64,000 bases of DNA, taken from Litsea cubeba (lineage: Eukaryota; Streptophyta; Magnoliopsida; Laurales; Lauraceae). Below, piece after piece: positions 27,601 to 40,078 of this stretch. Positions within the stretch are counted from its first letter, which is position 1, and each line of letters starts with the position of its first letter. The translations under genes were made by a program, and so were the position numbers. The stretch is taken from positions 31,015,235 to 31,079,234 of the forward strand of contig CM022949.1 of the NCBI GenBank assembly GCA_012931725.1, given 5' to 3'. The notes below the pieces were generated by a model, which saw only the letters and a program-made list of their open reading frames with translations, was not told the origin of the DNA and made no database searches.

Positions 27601-30600
27601 TGTATAACACAACCAGAGGAAGAAAAGTGAACAAGATAGCCATCATCGATAAGTTGACCGACAGAAAGAAGATTGGCTGATAATTGAGGAACAAAGTAAA
27701 CATTTGAAAGTGTGAAGGACTGGCCAGAAACACTGGACAAAGTAATATTACCAACTCCCGACATGAGAAGTTGATCACCATTAGCAGTGGTTATTTTCTC
27801 TTTTCCAAGATAAGGGTTAGAATCTGTAAAGCTATGCTCGACAGATGTCATGTGATTGGAGGCTCCTGAATCTAAAAACCAGGTGGAAGATGTAATAGGT
27901 GAAGAAGGTAAGCAGATGAATGAAACACAGGATATGCTATAGGAGAAGGAATTTGGTACCGACCACCAGAGATGCACATAGATGCATATGCAGAAGTGAC
28001 TGTGCTCTGAATCAGATCTTGAATCTGGGCTGGAGTCATGGATACAGTCCCGGAAGAAGTGCTGCCTGAGTCGGGAAAAGGAGCTTGAACTTGGAATGCA
28101 GCTGGAGTATGTTGTCTGGACGCAGTAGGAGGATGTTGCTTCTGCTGGGGTCCATTCTTCCTTTGTAAACTACGACAATCATCAATAAGATGACCAGAGC
28201 GTTTGCAATATCTGCAAACCAATTTCTTCCGACAGTTCTTGGCGAGATGACCAAAGCCTTTGCATTCATAGCATTGAGTAGGCTTCTGATTGGGGGTTGC
28301 AAGAAGAGCAGTCTCAGCCTGAAGAGAAGCCTTTGGTTCGTCAAGGATGACACGCTGAGAGTTCAGGCGAAGTTCTTCTCTAAGAACTTCTTGGAAGCAT
28401 GTGTCCAGATTTGCTGTGACTTCTCTATTCATAAGGGCTGAACGGACGGATTCAAATTCGGATCTGAGGTTCATAAGAAACTGACTAATGTGAGTTTCTT
28501 CTTGTAATTTGAGAGCCTCAGTCAGAAACCCAACAGATACGGACTGAATTATCATAGCATCCCTCTCTGTCCATAATGTGAGAAATCCATTGTAGTATTC
28601 TTGCACTGTTTTATCACCTTGACTGAATTTCGCAATCTCACTATCAAGTTGAAATTTGCGAGCTTTATTGGTTTGGTGATAAACATTCTTTAAATGTCCC
28701 CACATATCACAGGCAGCAGCATAAGCTTGAAGAGCAATAGCAAGAGAAGGATCAATGGAATTAAGAATCCAAGTGATAACCTTAGCATTTTCTTTAGCCC
28801 AGGTGGCTAAGGCTTTGGTATCAGTTGTAGCAGGTTTAGGTATCGACCCATCAAGATAACCAAACAGTCCTTGACCTTCTACGAAATTCTTCAAGTGAAA
28901 TGACCAAGCCATGTAATTATTTCCATTGAATTTAATGGGAATAACATCATATTTCTCCATATTAAATTATTATGAACCAGCAGCAAATAATCAACCAAGA
29001 AGTAGCTTAGAGAGGCAGCAAGAGAAGATAACTTGTTCAGCTTCTAATGAGTTGCCAGTAAAGCATACACAGCTATCCACACCAATTCCAGCACAAAAAA
29101 AATAACTAGCAAGAAACAGTGCTCAATTCCAGCCCCCAGACAGAGGAGGTATGTGTACCCCACAATCTGATATAAGTCCAGATCAGATAATTCACAGCAA
29201 GCAGTACAATCAGTAGTAGTGGGACAACAATCAAATGAAATTAACTGCCAAAGAAGTCTGAAATATGGTTCAGATCTGTTGCTGGAGCAGGAGAACCCAA
29301 AACAGACAAAAAAAAATTTGTAAAGCAGGCTGACGACCCCCTTTTTGGCTTCTGGAGTGAACACGTGGGGCCCAAAGAGTGATCAAATCTTTGATCAGAG
29401 AACACAGACCTCTGAGTGATACTTCTGAGTGACTTTCAGATCAAGTTGCATACTAATCTAATGAAAATCCGCAATACTGGACGGATCTGATGAAAACCTT
29501 CTGAGAAAATAGTTGGATGAAGAAGAGGTGAAAACTACCACAAAGATGATGCCAAAAATCCAGAAAAAATCACTACAATTCCCAGAATAATCAGTCGACC
29601 AAGTTGGGAATGATCGTTGTTAATTTTGTGATCATCACAGGTGGGCCATAGTGATAAAAGAGAAGAACAGCGGCAAACAGACGTGAAACGTCAATGTCGA
29701 CATGCTTCGACAGTCAGTCGATCTCCTTGTGAGATCTGAGTAGTTGATCGCGGCCCCGATCAGAGGTATGGAATGGAAGGATGAGTTATTTTCGCAACTC
29801 CAGGCCAAAGTTTCACTCAAATCGGATCAAAATCCACAAATTTGGACGGTTTTGATGAAAACAGAGGCAAGAAATAGTAATATCACAAATGTTGCTGGAA
29901 ACCTTACCTCTGATGGGAGAAAAAATCCAGAAAAATGCTCATAAATACCAGTGATGCTGGTCGACCAAGATGGAGGTGATCGTGAGAGATGTTGAAAATG
30001 ATCCGAAGTGGGCCACGTCTTGATCAGGGATGATCAGACACTATTAGGGATGATCAGACACTCCATGAAGAAGATCCAAGTGACTGAATCAAAGAGAGAA
30101 GGCAACCTAGCTCTGATACCATGTCAGATTATGTGGAAGAGAAGAAGAAGGAGGAGGAGCACAGAACAATGTGGGAGAAGGTCGTACCTCAATGGAGGAT
30201 CGACTGATTGTATTTATAATTAGATTGTGCCTCAATTAAGGCTCTAAACAAGCTAAGTATACAAATTAGAATAATCAAAGAATATCTCCTAATCTATACA
30301 AAGAAAGAAGAGGAAAGAAATCAGCTATACAGGGAGAGAATAAAGCTAATTGATACAGTCTAAACAAAGAAAGATTATACATGGGCCTGGATGGGCCAGA
30401 GCCTATTTTAAAAAGGCCTGTTATCTTCTACAGTTAGGTGGCTGTCCTAAGGGTACAGTTAGTAATCTCAACTTGACCTTAACTGTAATTTCCATTATTG
30501 CTATCTACATGTTGAAGTATTCTTTGTTTATCATGTTGTTGCACACACGTGGACTTAGATTTCTATCCACTCAATAATACCGATATCTGGATTTTGCCCC

Positions 30601-33600
30601 AATCCCAGGTAATCAGAATGTAGAGTTATAGGAGGGTCCTGATGATGAAGCCATAGGATTTGATATCCTTGGCTGAGTGACGATGACACTCACCAGTTTT
30701 ATTAGAGCATTTTAAATTCTTTAGTTTGTTTTATGTCAAACATTAAAGACTTTCAGTTGGTATGGTATGGTTTCATTGGGGATTGATTTATTGATATTTG
30801 GATTCAGACTATAATTAATGGATTGATTATTTAGGTAAAATGGCCAATTTATTATGCAGTTATTGATTTGACCTATATATGTGAATGTGATGCTTATTGT
30901 TCATGACATGGAATTCGAGGGCCCCGAATTTTGGGTCATGACAAAATTTATTCTAAGGCACAACGAGAGAGTAAAAAGAAGAAAAAATGGAAAAAAAAAA
31001 ACATGTTAGTCATCCATGACAGTCCGCTAACTTTAAATAACATTTAATCTTCTTAACTAGAAAAAAACTTATAAATACACACTACATTATTTATGTAAGA
31101 AGAAAAGAGCTGAGGACCACTATATACTCTGAGAAGGACCACGGTGTTCAATGCACCAAATATGTACTATAAAAGTATCTCTAAAAGATTAAGACCACCC
31201 CCAACTGAGGGGATACAATTGCTGTAAATCAGGAATCCTAGTGTAAATAGATCACATGAGTACTCTAAGAAGAGAGGACCCTTCACATTTCAAGGCACCA
31301 AATTCACATCAAAATTTTTGTCTCTTTCAGTATTACATTTCTCTAATACATCAAACAAAGCAGGTCAATTTAGCCTCCCTACTATGAATACTCCATATAA
31401 TGTAGAGGTTCATAAGATTATCCATAGAATTCTACCAAAGAAGAGACAAGAATTTCTTTTAAGTAGTATTTGAATGTATCTTATCATAAATTTCATCCTA
31501 AAGCATTTTCTAGAGAGAAACATTCTAATCAAATTTGCATTCTTTTGAAGTGATACTGATAGAATAACAACACAAATTTGCATTCTTTTGTAGTGACACT
31601 GATAGAATAACAAGATTATTACAGTGTAAATAAATTGGCGAATGAATTGAGGAAAGTAAAGTTTTTAGTACTTGAAAGCAACGGCATGCTTAGAAACCAA
31701 GTACATTGGATTATACATACAAATGAATTACAAAACTTGAATGACTCCAATATTGTTTGAAATTCCATAATTTCACCTTTCCTCGGAAAACTGCAAGAAA
31801 AGCAGCTCCATTAACAGAACTTTGGGGAGACTCCATTGCACTCAAGCAGTTAATGTCTCGTTTATTACCCCTTTTGAGCTTCCAAGGAGCAGATCTTTTG
31901 GATGTATTTCGATTAGTTCCACGGATAAAATCATAATAGCCCTTCAAAATATGCTCAAAGTCATCCTGGTTTCCTCTCGGCTCTGCCAATCATGAACATT
32001 TAGAAATGAACTGCTCTTAATGTGTAGAACATTCCACATGTGTAGAAAATATGATAAATACTATGATAAATGAAAGGCCTATTGGTAAATATAGATAGGC
32101 AGTTTTATAATTCTAGAGAGTCGTAGAATACTTTCTAGAGGACATTCATCTCCTGTGTGGAGATCACTGAAGTCACATATAGCTTGATCTATGATATATG
32201 CTAGTTACTGTATCATCATTATTTGTAATAGAAAATGTAAGCAGGCCCTCACGTTCTTTAATCCCAGGATCTCTCCCATGTCAGGAGTATGCCTTACAAT
32301 AATTATTTACTCCCAATAGCATGGTTTCGAAGATTCAGTCGGGGCAATAATGAAGTTGAGATACTCACAAAGTCGCTCAAATTACTCAGTGCTGTCCAAA
32401 GAAAGGAAGAAGGAAGCACCATAGTTTTAGTCTCAGTTGACAATATTATCATCTCATGAGATGATGAGAATACTGAGAGTCTGAGAGAAAATATCTAGAT
32501 ATAGATATGAAATCAGAGATCTAGTTACCATATCATCTTTATTATTTACAGCTACTAGTTAAATTTACTAGTTATCTCAAGAAATTATGGATTAAAACCA
32601 AGGATGAAAATAGCGGTAGCGGCGGGCGTAGCGGCCCGCCGCCAAACCGCTACAATGCGGGCGATACGTAGCGTAGCGGGGATACGTAGCGGCGTAGCGG
32701 TGCGATTTGAAAAAATCGCCCAAAAAATCTGAAAAAATTCCAGAAAATCCAGAAAATTGTAAAATGAAAGAATATGAGGTTCTTTTGCAAAAGTAAATAA
32801 GAAAAGGGGGCGTAGCGGTCCCCTCATTGTATGAGGTCCTGTATCGCTATATAAATAGAAAATAATAATAATGATAATTTTTTTCACATGTGTTCATGTT
32901 GTTTAGTTATGCTAACTTAGAAACTAATGAAAGGCTCATAAAAGAAAAAACGTCATGAAGTCAAGACTTAGGAGTACCTAGAGAAAAAAATACATCTACC
33001 AAAGGGGGTGTCTAATAGGATGTACTTAGAGAAGAATCCTTAAGAAGAACTCTCTGTATCGACTGTAATTCGGCGAGATCCTGTGCTTTTTGGTGTTCTT
33101 TTAAACATAAAAGGGTAGAAGAATTGTGTAGAAATGTTATTTGGAAAGAAGAATAAAAGAATTAAGTATTATCATGCATTTTAAAAAAGTTTGAAAAAAA
33201 AAATTTTTCTCACCCCGTACGGCCCCGTAGCGGTCGTAGCGGCCCGTAGCGGCCCCATAGCGGACGTAGCGGCCGCTACGGGTGTGACAGGCGATAATTT
33301 CATCCATGATTAAAACCATCACCAAGAACTTATCTGATCCCAAAAGGACTGTGTGTGTATGTCGTGGATGAGTGAATAATAGAGTAATTGATGGCTGTGT
33401 AGGAAGGAATTAGTGTACCTTAAAGACTTCAAAAGGATACACTAAAACTGTACAACACATATCCCCTATAAAACATTTCCCAATAAGACCCCCCCACAAA
33501 AATTAGTAACCTCTCTAACTACTGTATACTAAATTCTGGTTAGGATACCCTAGGATGAAGGAAATACTAAATCCTACAATGCCCATCCCCTAAAAAGCAC

Positions 33601-36600
33601 TTTCGGTGATACAATCTTTATGGGGGTAGAAATGTGATCATCAAGTATTGAGATTGGTTTGTATGACGATTGTATCTGAATGCAATAAATAAAGGAGGAG
33701 ACCACCTAGGTACTTACTCCACAAGATTTCCATTACTCTCTCCTTCCATCTTTGTCAAATCCCTTCTAAATTCTAATATACTTCCTGCACACAGCCAAAG
33801 GGCTGTTAGCAGTATGCACAACAAGCATTCTCATAATGTTAAGAAAGATGGTCGGTCCTGACTGTTAAGTAGTTGTTTGTGCAGTTTCCTATCACCAATT
33901 GATTTTGGGATTACTGGCTAGCAACTCTGACATGGTATCAGAGCCTGAGGTCTCGAGTTCGAAACCACGCAGGGCAGAAATGCCCCATGCCGCGTTGTGT
34001 GTTTGTGCGGGCGCAAAATGCGCAGGGCAAAAAGGCCCCATGCCGTGTTATAGTCTTGTGCGGGCGTGTGCTTCAGATCCGGGCGGTGTCCCGCCCGAGG
34101 GGGGGTGTTAAGTAGTTGTTTGTGCAGTTTCCTATCACCAATTGGTTTTGGGATTACTGGCTAGCAACTCTGACACTGACATCTTTCTTTAGAGAAGGCA
34201 AATCAAATGTCTAAGAAACCATGCTATAACTAAAGAAGATGATAATTGAGTAGCATTTTCATAATATCCCTGAAGGGGGTTAGATTTTCCCTAGCTTATC
34301 CTTTGAATATATACATGTATTTATGATTAGTGATTGTTCATGATTACATTAGATAGGCCCTTAGTTAAGATTTATATAAGTCACATGGGACCCAACTCCT
34401 TAATTCTTATTCTATTAATGGTTGACATTTCCTAGCATTAGTATTGTGCCAAACGTGAATAGTTCAACTCCTGGAAGGACCCTTGTACCATAAACTTCCT
34501 AGGTACTCCAGTATTTCTAAGAGACTATTTATTAAGCTTTTCCCCCTTATTCGTCCCACACCATTTAGCAACGGATCTTAGGCAAAGCCAAGGAAGAATT
34601 AGAGTTTTAGGAGAGGGAGGAAGAAAGACTAGTGGATTCAGGCCATCAGGTGAGTAGGATTTCTTCATACACAACTTGTGATGTTGTTCTAAGATGAATC
34701 AAATGTTGTATGATTAATATTGCGCTATAATTCTGCACTGTCTGATTGCCAGCATTGTTTGATGTGTTAAGTATTAATAAATTGAATTTATATGTATCTA
34801 ATCACATGTTCTAAAACTGGTTTAGCAGTGTCGACAGCCCCAGATTTTGTTTAGATGGTTGAAAACCCGCCTATCAGTGGTGGATGATGGTGAAACTAAT
34901 TTCTTCCAGTCAAGAGAATCCATAGGAATTGTTTACCTTGAGAGAAATCAAATCCAGTAGAGCAATCAGAATCAAAAAGGGGTTTTCGGGGTGGCCTCCC
35001 CTCGTCAAGAACAGTTATGGTCGACAGGGTTGTGGGACCCCATGGCCCACCGGATGATCAATCAGGTGCGTGGATCCAGAAGTGGACCCATGGGCGACCT
35101 GAGGGTTGCTGGTCCCACATGGAGTGGACCCCGATTGGCCACCATCCATCTGCCTCATGTTCAGGAGGCATGATTTGGAGAGGAAGATGGCTGTTTAGTC
35201 GACAGCCTTTGTGGGGACCACAGGGCTACCTGATCAAGGATCAGGTCCCTACAACTGGAAGAGGACCCAGGGGCTACCCTTGTGGTGGGGGACCCATGTG
35301 GAGTGGGCCCCATCTGCCCCACCATCCAAATACCTCAAATAGTATGGACTGGGTCTCTTTTAGGCTGTGGGTTCCAGCTGGGACACTTGTTCATAAATCC
35401 AAACCGTAGATCCTAGTGTACGGCCCTGGGTGATCTTGGAGATCAGGTCCATCATGGGTTTGATCAGTAGGGCCCATCATCTAAGTATTCTTAAAGAAAG
35501 AAGCGTGATGGAGCCTCTGTGAACAGTAAATGGGATGTAATGGCTTCTTTTTCGTGTATATGAGTTCAGCCTGATTTTCTTATTAATTACGATCCACTGT
35601 ACTTGGTATACTCACCGTAACACTTATTAAATACTTTATGTTGTTACTGTTGAGTGTTGACTGATGCATATATACTTGTGCTGTGTTATTTCATCAAGCC
35701 ATGAAAGGACTGGTTGACTTAGACAAAGGGGATAATACATGAGTAATATGATATATAGATCTGAATTTCTGAATGAAGTATTGAGATTGATCATGACACA
35801 CAGTCATGTCAAAATAGAATACTTTATTGGAATATTAATCAATGGATGGTATTCCTATGTTTTTTATTTTTGACTTGGCATATGTTGGATACATCATTGT
35901 TACTATACTCTGTAAATTTGATGAATGAAGATGATTCGTTGCTTCATCCTATTAAGAAAATTCAGGAAATTGTCCTTACAATGGGTACCAATAGGGTAAG
36001 GGACTGGGGCGAATGAAACCCGGAGACAACCGTAAGAACAAAATCTCAAATTATCATAAAGACTATTCTGGAAAATATTAATGGAAGTTGTTTGTAAAAT
36101 ATTACAGACCTACCCATTGGACACCCCTAGATGCACCAGCACGAGGCTAAGAGATGATCCTTCTTACATGGCTTTCAGGCCATCTGCATAATCGTTCTGA
36201 CATTTAGGTCAGTCGTACTTTGTTGTCCCTCTGTTTCCAGCGCTGCGTGATTGTCCTGACTTTTAGGTCAGTTGCACTTTGTTGTCCCTTCTGTTTCAAG
36301 AGCTGCATAATTGTCTTGACTATAGGTCAGTTGCACTTGGTAGCTATAGGTCAGTCGTTCGACTAACTATGGCACGCTCTTGTGTTCTGAGGCGCCTTTA
36401 AGGTGTGTGTTTGTTTTAGAGCCAGTGCACACGGTGGTTAGGCTGTGATCCCATGGTTAGAATTAGAAACCTTAACTGAATTAAGGCAAAACATGTTTCT
36501 TTATTATTTCATATCTAAATTAAATGTTTCTTTTGTATCTGTAGAAATCTATTCACTCAATATGATTGATTATGTTTTCGCCCCAATCCCAGGTATGACA

Positions 36601-39600
36601 AAAACTGGTTTTGGCATCTGCACGGTTGAGTGTTCATGACTCAGACAATTTATAACTAGATACATGTTTAGTGGATTCTTTTAAACTACAAAGTCTATTT
36701 TTGGGAAATATGTAGTTTATTCTTTTATTTGGGTATTCTTTTAATTAAAGGTTCAGATTTTAGGCAAAAGCCTGGTTATTTATGCTTCGAATGATTTGAT
36801 TTATGATGTGGATGTGATACTTTTCTAAGTCTCGATGTGGACTTCTTTAGGCAAAAGCCGGATTCCACGTCGTTACATTTTTTTCTTCACAGAAGTTCAA
36901 AATACATAAAACAAGAAGCATACAAGTATAAAGTATCCAGTCTAATGTTGCATGCTAATATGCAAATATGAATGAATTCTTACCGACAAAGAGGCATTTT
37001 TGTGCACTCAGGCGAGACCATTGACCTGTCTGTACCCAACGAGTGCATAGTTTTTCCAGCAAATTATAGCTAGGGAAGAAAACAAGAGCACCATCTGGTA
37101 CTACCTTGAAAATCTCCTCTAGAGAGGCCCCAAGTGAATCCTTCATAATTAATGTTCAGTGATTAATTACCTATAGTTAAGGTCCATCATCAAAGAGTAG
37201 ATTTTCAATGTCAAGTGACTCCATACCTGGAAAGCATACCCATCGGCTGTTTTGTAGCTGGCATTCAACTGAGTATTCCTGGGGCCAGTGGAGATTGCAC
37301 CAGCCCAAAGCTGCAATGAATGAAGGCTTATAAAACTAGCAATGCAACTATTTTTTCTCTTTTTTTTTTCTTTATTAATAGCAATACGTCTAAAATTAGA
37401 AGGAAATGTATATTGTTCATAATATTTGCTTGGAACATACGCAATTGGTGATCCAAACTGGGTGCACGATAAGCCCTATTGTGGTCAGAGAGATGATCCT
37501 AACTATATAATATTTCCTCATTAAAATGCAGGCAACTGGCTGTCTACCTGTTTATTTGCTAGCCTCAGGTATGTAGCATCATCATATAGGGAAAATATTG
37601 AGGCATTGCCCATGGCATTGTGAAGCTCATCAACAGATTAGTTTGATTGGACCACACCTTACAGACATCCCCAACAAAATATATTACTATTTCTTAATTA
37701 AAAATTGAGAATTGCCTCAAATTGAAACTGACATCCATATGACAAAAGTACAGTGGATGCAATCAATGAAAAGATATAAGCCCCATAATTCACACCTGTG
37801 ATTCCACATCTATCACATGTGGAGCTTCCATGCATGCTTCAAACTGAACACCAAGTTCAGATGCGAAAGAGCTCATTGGTGAGAGGGTTCTGGTTGACCA
37901 AAACACATAATTAGGAAGGGTATGCAATAGCTTTACATCACAAGTCACTTCAGTCAACGAGTTTTAAACATAAAAAATCTAAATAAATTATTAAATTCAC
38001 AAAATGGACAAGAAATAAGGTAAAGAGACTTTCGCAAACAAATGAAAAGAGAAAAGAAATGTAAAAGAAAATTCAGGCAGATAATTTTACCAGTTTTCCC
38101 CACTGAAATATAAACAATTCATATGTAAAGAAAACAGTAGGTTACAACCTCCGTATTAGTTAATGTGAAACTAAAATCACCAAATTATTTCTGCCAAGTA
38201 AATATCTAGTGGCTGATCTCCTATCATCAAATGAATATGCCCAATCAACATTCATATAAACCTCAACATATTATAGGGTCAGTTTGGAAACTCTACTAAT
38301 AGAGTTAAGTGAAGTAAAGTCGATTTTGAAGAAAGAATAAAATAAAAGTGGGCTATGATGGTATTTTATTTTTAGTTGTTTGTTATGGAATCTTTTTGAC
38401 TTTTTGTATGGGAAAATGGAGTATTTTTGTATTTTAGTGGATAAAGTTAGTTGCTTTTTGACTGTTTTTTAAAAAGATGGAGGGAGTTTTGAATTAAAGT
38501 GCTTTTAATGTGACATCTTGTCTGAAAGATGGAGGCTTTACTTGACTTTTACTATATTATTAAAGTGCCAAACTAGCCCAGAGACCATGATTTGCATATA
38601 ATATACCATGCCTTCAATATCTTTTTTAGGTCTTTTAAGTATTTTGTATACAACAATGAGATCCGTCATCCATTAGGCATGCATAAGCGGACTAACCATA
38701 CTAACGACATAAGAAATATCAAGTCTAGTGATTCCCAAAACATAAAATCTTACCATTTGAACCACCCCACCCTGCTTTTCTTTTAACTTATACAATATTC
38801 TGTGAGTTCTTTGTACACAAGCCCACTCCCACAAGTGGTAGTGGGTGATATCAATGCTTACACAAGTTATTATTTTGAGCCTCAACTGAACATAAGTGGT
38901 ATTTTCATTTTTAAAACTACAATAAAAGGCCAACAAGATCAAATCCGACCCAATGCGCTCCATGAGGGGCTGGTTGGGCATTTAAAAAAAAAGACACATG
39001 CGGTAAGCATTTCTTCAGTTAGGTCAGGTATGATGTACACTAGGTGTTACACAGGTTAGATCCAGCCCAGACAATACCCGAACTCGACTGGACCGCTTGC
39101 CATTCCTACTCTATAGGTCATAGGTGGTATAATAATTGTCTTGTAAAATTTCCCCTTCAACTTTGTTGGCATGGGCCAATCACAAAACACTCCAGAAGCA
39201 AGTCTCCACTTCAAACCATCCAGCTCTTATCCTATTTTTGAATCCTCCTCAATCTCTCCAACCTTAATAATTATAGAGCCAAGGTATTGGATGCTCTCTT
39301 TGTCGTATCTCTTGGGCTTAAATTCTCACAAGAGTTACATCACTGTGCACATCCCCACAAAAGCTGCAATTCATATATTCTATCTTTATACGACTTATAT
39401 TAAGGACTATGGATCAGTGTTGAGAAATTCGTTTCGGTCACCGTTTCAGTTTGGCCCCAAATTGAAATATTTCGTCCGATTTGGGATTTCGGCGAAACGA
39501 TTCGGATTTATATTTCAAAATAATATAAAAATTAAAAAATATATATACATATAGAAAATATATGAATAATATTAATAATAAAAAAATATGGTTAGACCCA

Positions 39601-40044
39601 GTTTGCTAAAAAATGGCTAGACCCAATTTATATATTATATTTGCTAAGAAAAGGATATGTAATATATATTTGTTAGGCCTATTTATTTATTTTTCTCTAC
39701 ACTAGGCTAGGACTAGGAGTGATTAAACTTGAGGACCCAAGCACTTAACTACAACAAGGTAGCCCATTTTGTTTGGGTAGCCCATCTTTTCAAAATGTAG
39801 CCCATTTTGTTTTTCACCAAATCTAAAAGGCAAAATTACCTTTCACTAAGAATTGCCAAAACAGATTCTAGGGCAAGGCAAATGAACGGAAGAAAGAAGA
39901 AAAAAAAAAAAGGAGGAATAAGGAGGGGAGAGAGAGATGTGGGGGAGAAGAAGGTGATGACATGCGAGCGGCAGCAGCGATCTGGACCGACAAGTGGCGG
40001 CGGCAATCTGGACCGGCGAGTGGCAGCGGCTACAGGTAGGGTCC

Positions 40045-40078
<34 letters not shown>

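Larger units (their letters stand above)
24469..30432 (-). mobile_element. young Ty1/copia element with identical LTRs (copia-C)
   Basis: 5964 bp. LTRs at 24469-24779 and 30122-30432 are 311 bp each and look identical base for base. The target duplication GTTAG is at 24464-24468 and 30433-30437. The primer site is at 30110-30121 and the polypurine tract at about 24780-24795. The leader of about 1.15 kb is not coding. The coding frame is almost complete but has three frame breaks. Confidence 0.96.
22109..30943 (+). mobile_element. gypsy-like solo LTR, split by copia-C
   Basis: TG...CA sequence (start TGTGCTTGATTT, end GGGTCATGACA) with AATTT-type 5-bp flanks: AAATT at 22104-22108 and 30944-30948. 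After removal of copia-C and one GTTAG it is about 2.87 kb. No internal domains, so it reads as a solo LTR. It shares a motif order with 34280-36877, including a CCCAATCCCAGGT block near the 3' part. Confidence 0.6.

Noticed and set aside
33899..34111. Cys-rich plus frame in the TRIM and its twin at 56496-56708
   Set aside because: It lies within a non-coding TRIM; both copies share it because the element is duplicated.
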